DNA of 22,043 bases from a virus. This document shows positions 11,199-18,607 of the stretch, in pieces. The translations under genes and the position numbers were made by a program. The stretch's first letter is position 1, and each line of letters opens with the position of its first letter. The stretch spans positions 1 to 22,043 of IMG/VR virus record IMGVR_UViG_3300022220_000025; one strand, 5' to 3'. The notes under the pieces were generated by a model that did no database searches, was not told the origin of the DNA, and saw only the letters and a program-made list of their open reading frames with translations.

Positions 11199-13835
11199 TT
11201 AATTTGTATGTGCAGATAAACCTGCGTTATAATTGTTTTCTACTTCTGTTGCTGATAATTCTGCATCATAAAGTCTTACATCGCTAATTAAGTTATGATA
11301 ATGTCTTGAAAATCCATTGTTAGGAATACTCGTTGCATCTCCACCCACTCGTTTATTAGCTGCGTTTGTTATAGTAAGTATCGGATTTTGTGTAGTTGTA
11401 GCAGGATTTTCTAAATCAGTTGATGCGTAAAGTTTTACATTACCACTTGCATCCCTAGTTAATGCAAAATAAAACCAATCTCCTTCACTTAGCCCTGCTG
11501 AAAGTTCAAGTTCTACTCCACCAAACCAAGCAGATATTTTGCCACCTGTTTCTGTGTTTAAAGAAAATCCTGCACTTGTATTTGCACTATCTTCTAAGTG
11601 TGTGTAAATAGTATTCAAAGAACTTCCTTGGTTTACAAAAGCATACTTAGCCCATCCATCAAAAGAAAAAGCACCTGTACCAAAATCTAAATCAGTATCA
11701 TCAGCCACCTCAGCATAACCACTTCCGTCTAAATTAAACGAGTTCAATCTATCTCGAACTGCGTTACCGAAGATGTCCTGTGTTGGTATAGTTGGGTTAG
11801 CTATAACAATTGAGTTCGATGTTGCTGCTCCGTCTGTAAATCTGTAAACACCTGCTGACGAACCCTCAACTAATTGAGCCCCATAAATAAGAGCCTTACC
11901 GAGACAATCGGAATCTTGAGTACCACTTGCATCGGCTGAACCAATTATTGTAAACCTGTTACCTGTAATTGCATCAGTTGTCTCTAATCTTTGCCAAATA
12001 CTTGTTAACGCTATTTTTTCACTTGTTCCTGTATTCCAAGCAGCCCTATTGTTGTTTGTTATTCTAATATGTGTTGCACTTCCTGTTGGAGCTTGTTTAA
12101 CCCAAACAGAATGTGTTGAAGATGTTAAAGTTGCGTTAGTAGTTGCATATCTAATATAAGCATCGCTTTCTGATGCTTGCATTGTAATTGAATAAACATC
12201 GCCTTGTCCGTAAGGAGCTGCTTCGCTTGCTGCTAACAACACTTGTGATGTGGTTGGGGCAATTACCCACTCAGTAAAATCCTCACTATAAGGAAACAAA
12301 TTACTTCCCTTACTCCAATTCTGCATACCTAGTTGTGGTATTCTTGGTTGAGCATCAACGTAGTCAGCTCCAAGAATCAAACCTCCGTGGTTGGATGCGG
12401 TTACTTCTCGAACTGATACGTTAGATATAGAGCCATCAAAAAACTCATTCGCTTGAATATAAATTGTATCTGATGTTGATGCCTCAATAATTATAGTGTA
12501 AGTATCTGCTTCAGTTATAGTAAGCTGAGAATTTGAAGTACCTGTAAAAATCCCTAAAGAACCTGCATCTACCGAATCAACTGTAATTATAGTTTTATAT
12601 ACTTTACCTGGCGTATAAACAACTTGTGATAAATTAGAATTGGTTGTTTGTGTGCCATCACAAGTAGCCTTATTATTAACTACATCAATATCCCAACCTG
12701 TACCCTTTGACCAATCAGAATCAGTAGCAAAATCTCCATTAACAACATCTTCCTCTTCCAAATTAGTTCCACTATCATAAGCTAATTTACCATCGCCCTC
12801 ACTCATCGCCCAATAACCTTTTAAGTTTGTAACGACTAAATTCGTACTAGGGTTATCTATTGCAAGTTTATTTGGGTTTGCATAATCGTATGCGATGTCA
12901 TCGGCTGACCAAGTTTCATTATAAAATTGAACATCAGAAATAGCAAAATGACCATAAACACTACTATAAACTTTACCTATTTGTAAAGTCGTTGTTATCC
13001 ATTCATCAAAAGTTAATACAACTCTTTGCCAAACATCTTGTGTTACTGCTGAAGTTTGAATATTATTTACATAAGGAGTGAAGTTAGTAAAATAACTTGT
13101 TGCTGATATGTTACCACTTGTAATAGATATTTGTCTAAATTGTGGAAAACTAGACAAACCTAAATAAAATAACCCCTCATTACTTACAGATAAAGGTTTT
13201 ATCCAAAAACTAATAGTTTTGATAGGTATTTGTGCAGTTCCAAAATCAATTTCATCATTTAGCCCATCAAGCTCAATCGCCTTACCTGTAAACAACTCGC
13301 CTACATTATTGTTACCCGATTTGTCAGGTGTGATTTGGGTTATTTCTTTTAAAGATACGTTACTAAGAGAAAAAGAAGTTCCGTTAGTATGTCCTTTAAA
13401 AGCAAGAGTACTTTGATTTGTCGAAGATGTAAACGTAACTACATAGGAATCATTTGCTCTATAAGTGTAAGGAGAATATACCTCGCTTGCAGCTTGATTG
13501 CTTATTTGCATCCTTGACTGTCCTGAGCTATCCTCAATGTCAAATGACACTTGATACGTCTTACCTGCAATTATAGTTAGCCCACTTTGACTTATATAAG
13601 ATATTGCAGTATCATCATACAACGCCTTATTATTGTTAATACTCCAAGCGGAACTTTGAAAAATCCAATTTACATTTGGTAAAGGAAAATTACCATCAAC
13701 AAATTCCTCCCTACCTAATGTTTCGCTCGTTTCAAATCCAAGCCACATCTTTAGATTGGTTGTGATAACAGATGCTGCTGCAACCCCTGCACTTATAAAG
13801 CTGCTTATTGTATTTTGTATAATGTTTACTAACAT
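11199..13835 (-). CDS. LamG-containing tail fibre / receptor-binding protein
   Basis: An 878-residue modular protein. Residues 1-40 are a short hydrophobic N-terminus that may anchor it to the virion. About 45-170 and 360-485 are two related jelly-roll-like modules sharing the pattern DGNF/NGDF, W, NNKA and GKxY. About 185-325 and 690-878 are two LamG/concanavalin-like domains, recognisable by AIELDGLNDEIDFG and FNLDGSGYAEVADDTDLDFG at their starts and DVQFYNETWSADDI and DVRLYDAELSATEV at their ends. About 505-685 is another beta-rich module (NLFPYSEDFTEWV). Such architecture is typical of fibres or spikes binding cell-surface polysaccharide; I see no hydrolase motif. It likely determines host range (inference). 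Confidence 0.82.
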   Translation of the reverse strand: MLVNIIQNTISSFISAGVAAASVITTNLKMWLGFETSETLGREEFVDGNFPLPNVNWIFQSSAWSINNNKALYDDTAISYISQSGLTIIAGKTYQVSFDIEDSSGQSRMQISNQAASEVYSPYTYRANDSYVVTFTSSTNQSTLAFKGHTNGTSFSLSNVSLKEITQITPDKSGNNNVGELFTGKAIELDGLNDEIDFGTAQIPIKTISFWIKPLSVSNEGLFYLGLSSFPQFRQISITSGNISATSYFTNFTPYVNNIQTSAVTQDVWQRVVLTFDEWITTTLQIGKVYSSVYGHFAISDVQFYNETWSADDIAYDYANPNKLAIDNPSTNLVVTNLKGYWAMSEGDGKLAYDSGTNLEEEDVVNGDFATDSDWSKGTGWDIDVVNNKATCDGTQTTNSNLSQVVYTPGKVYKTIITVDSVDAGSLGIFTGTSNSQLTITEADTYTIIIEASTSDTIYIQANEFFDGSISNVSVREVTASNHGGLILGADYVDAQPRIPQLGMQNWSKGSNLFPYSEDFTEWVIAPTTSQVLLAASEAAPYGQGDVYSITMQASESDAYIRYATTNATLTSSTHSVWVKQAPTGSATHIRITNNNRAAWNTGTSEKIALTSIWQRLETTDAITGNRFTIIGSADASGTQDSDCLGKALIYGAQLVEGSSAGVYRFTDGAATSNSIVIANPTIPTQDIFGNAVRDRLNSFNLDGSGYAEVADDTDLDFGTGAFSFDGWAKYAFVNQGSSLNTIYTHLEDSANTSAGFSLNTETGGKISAWFGGVELELSAGLSEGDWFYFALTRDASGNVKLYASTDLENPATTTQNPILTITNAANKRVGGDATSIPNNGFSRHYHNLISDVRLYDAELSATEVENNYNAGLSAHTN

Positions 13836-13846
13836 ATAGCCCTATT

Positions 13847-14104
13847 TTAAAATAAAGCTACTATATCAGTTGCAGTTGTATCAGTTGCTTTTACATGCGT
13901 AACTTGAACAGGTAAAAATGTTCCGTTTGCTATGTTCTTTAATAAGACAGTAGAGCCACCTAAAGTGATAACGTTTATATCTCCTCCTGTACCTACAAAT
14001 AATGCAGCTGGAGAATTAAAAGATGCTCCAACTATTGCAGTTGCATCGCTTGGTGTTACTACTGATGCAGTTGCTGCTTGTCTTACTATTGTATTCTGTG
14101 GCAT
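13847..14104 (-). CDS. Small spike/decoration-like structural protein
   Basis: An 85-residue protein, all beta and nearly free of charge, with AALFVGTGGDINVITLGGST and FLPVQVTHVKATDTTATDIV. I recall this LPVQVTxVxxTxTTATxIVAL ending from small structural proteins in many phages that look like capsid decorations or tail spikes. I start it at the ATG at 14102-14104, which sits in the leader TAAAAAACAAGATTATG also used at 5604; the frame runs upstream to a TTG at 14167, but that lies inside the terminator U tract and would add residues foreign to this family. It is the first gene after the 14166-14195 terminator. Confidence 0.75.
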   Translation of the reverse strand: MPQNTIVRQAATASVVTPSDATAIVGASFNSPAALFVGTGGDINVITLGGSTVLLKNIANGTFLPVQVTHVKATDTTATDIVALF

Positions 14105-14134
14105 AATCTTGTTTTTTAAGTATATTAATAAATA

Positions 14135-14167
14135 GTAAACTACCTGTTTTGTTTTAGTATAGAGCAA
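14135..14167 (-). promoter_or_regulatory. Weak candidate promoter for the second late block
   Basis: Minus-strand TAGTTTAC (14135-14142) is a partial match to TAnnTTTG, with a TTG at 14165-14167 at a spacing of 22 bases. Both halves are off consensus. It is proposed because a terminator precedes it and the next gene must be transcribed somehow; read-through or an activated late promoter are alternatives. Confidence 0.3.
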
Positions 14168-14195
14168 AAAAAACCCTCACATCTCTGCAAGGGTT
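14166..14195 (-). terminator. Intrinsic terminator after the tail-tube-like gene
   Basis: On the minus strand AACCCTTGC and GTGAGGGTT form a 9-bp stem (two G-U pairs) with loop AGAGAU, followed by eight U residues (A run 14166-14173). It splits the structural genes into two transcription units and shares its loop with the terminator at 5698-5725. Confidence 0.85.
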
Positions 14196-14214
14196 CTAAT
14201 ATTATATACCAGAT

Positions 14215-14772
14215 CTATGAATCTACAACTGTAATACTACCAAGAGCATCAAATATTGTAGTAGCTCCCTCTTCAATAATTAGAGCTGACCTTTTTTCCC
14301 TAGATGTTATCGTCAATGTATAGCCACTCATATCGCCAAGAGCTTTACCCAAAGCAACAGTTCCACCTGTAACAGTAGCACCATTGTAAGCACCTACTAA
14401 ATAACAATTTCCAAATCCTTTACTTTCAATTATGTTATTATCCTCTGTGAAGATTTGAAAGCGACCTTGTGTCAATAAGCGAAGAGCAGAAAGTGCTGCC
14501 TTGCTTAAATTTGGTAACATTAGTGTAGTTACTTGCTCATAAAATACTGTACCATTGTCCTCAGACACAGTAATAGTTTCAGTATATTCAGAGCTTTGAG
14601 GGTTCAAGGCATATTTGAATACATTTGTTGTACCTGCAACGGCAGTTAACTGTCCGTCTGAGTCTACTGTATAAGCTCCAAGTGTATCATGATTAGCAAA
14701 ATAGACGTTTCTTAAACCACCTACTGCTTCTCTACACTCTAAGCCTCTACCATTTAATAATGCACATGCCAT
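14215..14772 (-). CDS. Putative major tail (tube) protein
   Basis: A 185-residue beta-rich protein directly after the major capsid gene. The opening MACALLNGRGLECREAVGGL, the central ETITVSEDNGTVFYEQV, and the end VTGGTVALGKALGDMSGYTL followed by TITSREK match a widespread Bacteroidota phage structural family as I remember it; the final GDxxGYxLTxT strand is reminiscent of tail-tube folds. A tube role would fit the presence of a tape-measure-like protein, but a head-tail adaptor or minor capsid protein is also possible. Four cysteines (C3, C13, and a pair of context cysteines later) are not placed as a metal site. Confidence 0.6.
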   Translation of the reverse strand: MACALLNGRGLECREAVGGLRNVYFANHDTLGAYTVDSDGQLTAVAGTTNVFKYALNPQSSEYTETITVSEDNGTVFYEQVTTLMLPNLSKAALSALRLLTQGRFQIFTEDNNIIESKGFGNCYLVGAYNGATVTGGTVALGKALGDMSGYTLTITSREKRSALIIEEGATTIFDALGSITVVDS

Positions 14773-14783
14773 ACCTTAACGAA

Positions 14784-15683
14784 TTATGCGTAAAGAACGA
14801 TGTCTGCACGAGTAGAGTAACCTACACCTGCATTGAACTTCATTACTAGATTAACATTATCTGAACCATCAACCATAGTTTGGTCTAATAGCTTGACCTC
14901 AGTCATATCTCCCTCTAAATCTGTTGCAAAGAACAAGTTAGATTTACGACCTGCTACCATTACGTTAGCTGCCATACCTGGACACCACTTAATTGGAATA
15001 CCCTCAAAGTTTGACTCAGTTACACCTGCATGGTATTGGTTTAAGTAACCTAAAGCTGCTTGTGCTGAGATGTAAGATTTGAATGCTGCCGTACCCATAA
15101 AGATACATAAGTCATCTTGTCCGTAAACTGCGTCTGCAATTCCATCACGAACTTTACCAATTTCAGCAATTACGTTTCCTGCATTGATACCACCACCAAC
15201 TGCTGCTACATCTGCACCACCATCGGCAGTAAGTAACGCTTGGAATCCATCAAACTCTCCACCTGTTGCTGCTGCACCTTGCCAAATTGACTTCTCTACT
15301 TGCTGCCCTACTAAAGAACCTGCATAAGAGATTAAGTAAGTTGCGAAGTCAGATTGTAAAGTACCATCTAAACCTGCTCTCATGTTTGCACCTGCCCAAG
15401 TTGAAAGCCAATCGTTTTTACACAATGCTCTGTTTACTTGTAAACGCTTTGGTGCAAGAGCTTTCTCAACGTAAGTAACATCTCCAGCACTTGTAAAGTC
15501 ACAAGTTGCATCTGCTACTGCTGCTGCATCTAAATTAAAATTGTTTAGGTTTACTTTGAATGCTACGTTTGGTAACACAGTTAAGTAACCTTTTGCTAAT
15601 GTCTCTCCACTTAGTAGAGATGCTGACATAAATCCTGCAGCAGCTTTACCTGCGTACAGTTTTGTGTAAGTATCATTTGGCAT
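14784..15683 (-). CDS. Major capsid protein, HK97 fold
   Basis: A 299-residue major capsid protein. The order of landmarks fits the HK97 fold: an N-terminal arm, a beta-rich segment (GDVTYVEKALAPKRLQVNRA), the spine-helix region (FATYLISYAGSLVGQQVEKS with IWQG and EFDGF following), a P-domain helix (GNVIAEIGKVRDGI), the A-domain with FMGTAAFKSYI, EGIPIKWCPGM and NLFFATDLEGD, and a final RADIVLYA strand. It is preceded by protease and scaffold-like genes, the classic maturation order. At 299 residues with no long delta domain, cleavage by the protease would act mainly on the scaffold. It is three bases from the scaffold gene. Confidence 0.88.
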   Translation of the reverse strand: MPNDTYTKLYAGKAAAGFMSASLLSGETLAKGYLTVLPNVAFKVNLNNFNLDAAAVADATCDFTSAGDVTYVEKALAPKRLQVNRALCKNDWLSTWAGANMRAGLDGTLQSDFATYLISYAGSLVGQQVEKSIWQGAAATGGEFDGFQALLTADGGADVAAVGGGINAGNVIAEIGKVRDGIADAVYGQDDLCIFMGTAAFKSYISAQAALGYLNQYHAGVTESNFEGIPIKWCPGMAANVMVAGRKSNLFFATDLEGDMTEVKLLDQTMVDGSDNVNLVMKFNAGVGYSTRADIVLYA

Positions 15684-15686
15684 GTC

Positions 15687-16304
15687 TTAAATATTTTGGT
15701 TTTTATTAATTAAATATTGAACTCTTTCTTGTGGGGATAACTTAGAAAACTCAACCATTGATTTAGTTCCTGATGTTTTTCCCTCTGGACTTGGTGTTAT
15801 TTCCTCGCCTACTTTCTCGAACTCCTCAACTTTAGCAACTGCCTCTTCTTTTGCAGTTTTCAAAGTATTGAACTCTTCTTTAATGCTTGCAAACTCTTGT
15901 ACTAAATTTTCTAGTACTCCAATCGCTTGCACTAATGCATCTTTTGTTTCGGTGTTAGTTTCGCTAAGTTCTTCAGTTTTTGAATCCTCAACTACTTCCT
16001 CAACAACCTCTTCTTCAGGTATTCCGATACGAGCAATAATTCCCTCTTCCTCTACTACTAGCAAAGTACCATCAGCAAAAACATACTCTCCAATAGGCAT
16101 TGGTTGACGCTCATCTTCTACAACGATAAACACCTCGTTACCAATATCAAATGAATCAGCACTAATTATAGTACCATCTTCAAGAGTTGCTTCCTCGAAT
16201 TTTAAATGTTCTTTTGCTTCAGATAATTCAGCAGGTGTAGGTTCGTTTTCGCTTACCACTTCTACCATACCCAAAATTTCTTTGATTTTGTCTAATGCTT
16301 CCAT
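15687..16304 (-). CDS. Acidic scaffold-like protein
   Basis: A 205-residue, very acidic protein between the protease and the major capsid protein, where phage scaffolds are encoded. The first 100 residues contain a small beta-rich region (ATLEDGTIISADSFDIGNEV, MPIGEYVFADGTLLVVEEE), residues about 105-165 form a glutamate-rich helical or coiled-coil stretch (EEVVEEVVEDSKTEELSE), and the basic-ended C-terminus (SKLSPQERVQYLINKNQNI) would bind the capsid shell. Transient scaffold removed by the adjacent protease is the likely role; this is based on position and composition. Confidence 0.72.
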   Translation of the reverse strand: MEALDKIKEILGMVEVVSENEPTPAELSEAKEHLKFEEATLEDGTIISADSFDIGNEVFIVVEDERQPMPIGEYVFADGTLLVVEEEGIIARIGIPEEEVVEEVVEDSKTEELSETNTETKDALVQAIGVLENLVQEFASIKEEFNTLKTAKEEAVAKVEEFEKVGEEITPSPEGKTSGTKSMVEFSKLSPQERVQYLINKNQNI

Positions 16305-16338
16305 TTTCTAGGGTTTGTTTCTATTCTATTAAATAGGT

Positions 16339-16995
16339 TTACTTTTTGTTTGTTTTATTTTCGCTATCCTTGATGATTTGTCTGAGCTTACTTAATACAT
16401 CTTCTTTCTCCATTTTAATGCCCTCAGATTCTTTAGTATCAAAGTAGCCCTCAATAGAGAAACCTTTAACCTCGCCCTCTTTTATATAGTTGCTCCAAAC
16501 ATCTTCGTTCTCAATCTTCATGCAAGCAACCCAAGTTCCAACAGGATAATTGAACCCATGCAATGCAGACTTGTCAATCTTTGAATCTTCTACAATCCAA
16601 GTTTCGATTGTGGTAACTCCGTTAACTGCTCTCTCATGACCTAAAGTTGCAGATTGATGTTTGCTATTAATCATGTAAAGCTCCTCAACTCTGCGTATCG
16701 TTTCCTTACTAAAGAAGCAATTATACTTCTCGCCCTCTGCATCAACTCTTAATATAGGCATGTCAGGAATCATTACTGCACCCATGACAATGCGTTTCTC
16801 ATCGCTTAACGTTGCAAACTTTTGAGGCTTTCCAGATCTAGAGAAATACATAAAGTTTTCTTCTATCGCCGGGTCTTCTACTAAGCTAATAGCAAAGACA
16901 CCAACATCTGCATCGTTCTCGTTAAGTACGAACTCAACTAATTTCATTTTGTCGTATTTCTTTTTTTTACGCTTCTCTTCGTCTTTCTTTTTCAT
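16339..16995 (-). CDS. XkdF-like capsid maturation protease (S78_2)
   Basis: A 218-residue protein of the XkdF-like phage serine protease family. The diagnostic start VFAISLVEDPAIEENFMYF is at 33-51. GAVMIPDMPILR follows, then LGHE with the probable catalytic His120, ETWIVED, and VKGFSIEG with the catalytic Ser180. It would cleave scaffold and capsid N-termini during maturation. The first 16 residues are extremely lysine-rich (MKKKDEEKRKKKKYDK); the ATG used lies in a TAATG junction with the tape-measure gene, but Met17 (MKLVEF) matches where the family normally begins, and the A-rich codons before it could act as its leader. Either start is possible. Confidence 0.85.
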   Translation of the reverse strand: MKKKDEEKRKKKKYDKMKLVEFVLNENDADVGVFAISLVEDPAIEENFMYFSRSGKPQKFATLSDEKRIVMGAVMIPDMPILRVDAEGEKYNCFFSKETIRRVEELYMINSKHQSATLGHERAVNGVTTIETWIVEDSKIDKSALHGFNYPVGTWVACMKIENEDVWSNYIKEGEVKGFSIEGYFDTKESEGIKMEKEDVLSKLRQIIKDSENKTNKK

Positions 16996-18476
16996 TATAG
17001 TACTGTTTGAGTTTTAATGTATAAATCTGCTTCTTGTGAATCTGTTACCTCTTGTGAAATTACATAGGCTTGTACAGGCGGTGCATCGTTTCCTTGATTA
17101 ACTAAATCATTTAGGTTAGCATTTACAGGTATTGCTTGCCCTATTGTATTGCCTATTGGAGATGCGTTTGGTATTGATGCTGATGCACCACCTCCTGAAC
17201 CTTTGACCTCAGTTTGCATTATGTTTCTAACATTTGCTAAACCTGCTGCAATAACTGCTGCACCTGTTATAAAACCTGCAACACCACCTTGAGCAAATGC
17301 CTTGTTTGCACCTACATAAGTATCTATGATTGCTGATGCAACTGCAAGCTCTTTGTTATCTCCTGCAAGACTTGACAATGCACCTGCTAATTGTGCACCT
17401 GCTTGTAGTTGGGACTCTGTGTTTGACTTTCTTAGTAGCTGCTCATCTTTGCTTAATTCCTTTTCAGAATCTAGTAAAGCATCGTTTAACTCTTGCCTTG
17501 AATCTATCAGCTTAAGGTTCGTTTGCTCTGCATCTTCTACTTTTAATTGATTTAAAGTTTTAGAGTTTTCCAAAATTATTGCATTTGTCATCTCCTCATT
17601 CTTTACTTTTGCAAATGCCTGCTCTTGTTCCTGTATTTGTAGCTGCCCATTTAAAGATTGTAATTGCCCTATTAAAGCCTTTCTCCTATCTGCTGCCTCT
17701 GCTCTAATATTTATCAATGCAATCTCTGCATCAGCTTCCTTTTGCATGTCCTCTCTTGTACTTTCTCCTAGAGCATTCTTTGCAAGTATTGTATCTAAGT
17801 TTAATTTTGCAATCCTTTCTTCTTCAAGAGCTTGTTCTTCAATCAAAGCCATTGCCTCTTTTAACTTAGTAACTCTTAAGTCTAAAGATGCGTTTTGGTC
17901 TGCTGCTAATGCTTCTGCCTCTCTAATGATAACATTGTTCTTAGCTTTCTGAACTGAAAACTCTCGTTCCATATCAATCAAGCTCTGCAAAGTTTTCTCT
18001 AAACCTGCTGCTGCTTTTGCTTCTCTTACAATCTCATCTCCTAAGCCAGAAAACGTCTTTGTCATTCCCTCAACTGCACCTGAAAAATCTCCACTAAAGA
18101 ACTTTGTAATACTATCGCCAAAGCTCGAAATCCTATCTATAATAACATCAACTGCTGCACCTAGACCTGCCATTGCTTGGTCAAGTAAATCAACACCCTT
18201 TTGTGTCTTTGTAAAGAATGCAACCAAAGAACCTAAAGCTATAACAAGCAATCCAATCCCTGTCGCAGCAATAGCACCCTTTAAAGTTTTAAAAGAGTTT
18301 ATAACAATCTTAACTCCACCCTTTAAAGACTTAAACGCATCTTTAAGTTTGTCAGTAGCTTTTGAGAATATAGTCTGCTCTTCTGATGCTTCTTTAATTT
18401 CTTCCTTTACGTCTTTGATGTCCTCAACCACCTCAGAAGTGTCAGCAGTCATTTTTAATTTGTACTCTTCTGCCAT
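16995..18476 (-). CDS. Short tape-measure-like tail protein
   Basis: A 493-residue protein with features of Bacteroidota phage tape measures. Residues 1-40 are acidic and helical, 65-92 form a hydrophobic segment (GAIAATGIGLLVIALGSLVA), about 170-370 are long alpha-helical coiled coil, 365-425 hold a second hydrophobic part (AGALSSLAGDNKELAVASAI, GGVAGFITGAAVIAAGLANV), then a glycine/alanine/proline-rich linker and the C-terminal VQAYVISQEVTDSQ found at the end of many such proteins. It is short for a siphovirus tape measure; at the usual 1.5 angstrom per residue it would measure a tube of about 70 nm. A podovirus internal protein is an alternative. It precedes the protease gene (TAATG). Confidence 0.75.
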   Translation of the reverse strand: MAEEYKLKMTADTSEVVEDIKDVKEEIKEASEEQTIFSKATDKLKDAFKSLKGGVKIVINSFKTLKGAIAATGIGLLVIALGSLVAFFTKTQKGVDLLDQAMAGLGAAVDVIIDRISSFGDSITKFFSGDFSGAVEGMTKTFSGLGDEIVREAKAAAGLEKTLQSLIDMEREFSVQKAKNNVIIREAEALAADQNASLDLRVTKLKEAMALIEEQALEEERIAKLNLDTILAKNALGESTREDMQKEADAEIALINIRAEAADRRKALIGQLQSLNGQLQIQEQEQAFAKVKNEEMTNAIILENSKTLNQLKVEDAEQTNLKLIDSRQELNDALLDSEKELSKDEQLLRKSNTESQLQAGAQLAGALSSLAGDNKELAVASAIIDTYVGANKAFAQGGVAGFITGAAVIAAGLANVRNIMQTEVKGSGGGASASIPNASPIGNTIGQAIPVNANLNDLVNQGNDAPPVQAYVISQEVTDSQEADLYIKTQTVL

Positions 18477-18607
18477 ATCTCTTTTTTAAATTGTTGCCAT
18501 GCTTCTATCATTGATGTTGGATATTTAAAAGCTCCAAACAATACTTTGTTCTCTTCCGTTTCTTTGATTTGGTTAGATGTAACCAACCTTATAACTTCGT
18601 TTATCAT
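18455..18607 (-). CDS. Small helical protein between tail genes
   Basis: A 50-residue protein (begins MINEVIRLVTSNQIKETEEN; then VLFGAFKYPTSMIEAWQQF) that fills the apparent gap between the 988-residue gene and the tape-measure-like gene. It starts in an ATGA overlap at 18604-18607 and runs 22 bases into the next gene. In this position tail assembly chaperones are usual, but it is much smaller than G/GT-type chaperones and no slippery sequence was noted. Function unknown. Confidence 0.65.
   Translation of the reverse strand: MINEVIRLVTSNQIKETEENKVLFGAFKYPTSMIEAWQQFKKEIWQKSTN

Noticed and set aside
14105-14167. Upstream extension of the spike-like gene to a TTG
   Set aside because: The TTG lies in the terminator U tract and the added residues do not resemble the protein family.
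18455-18607. Programmed frameshift producing a tail chaperone pair from the 50-residue gene
   Set aside because: No slippery heptamer was noted and there is no suitable downstream frame apart from the tape-measure gene itself.
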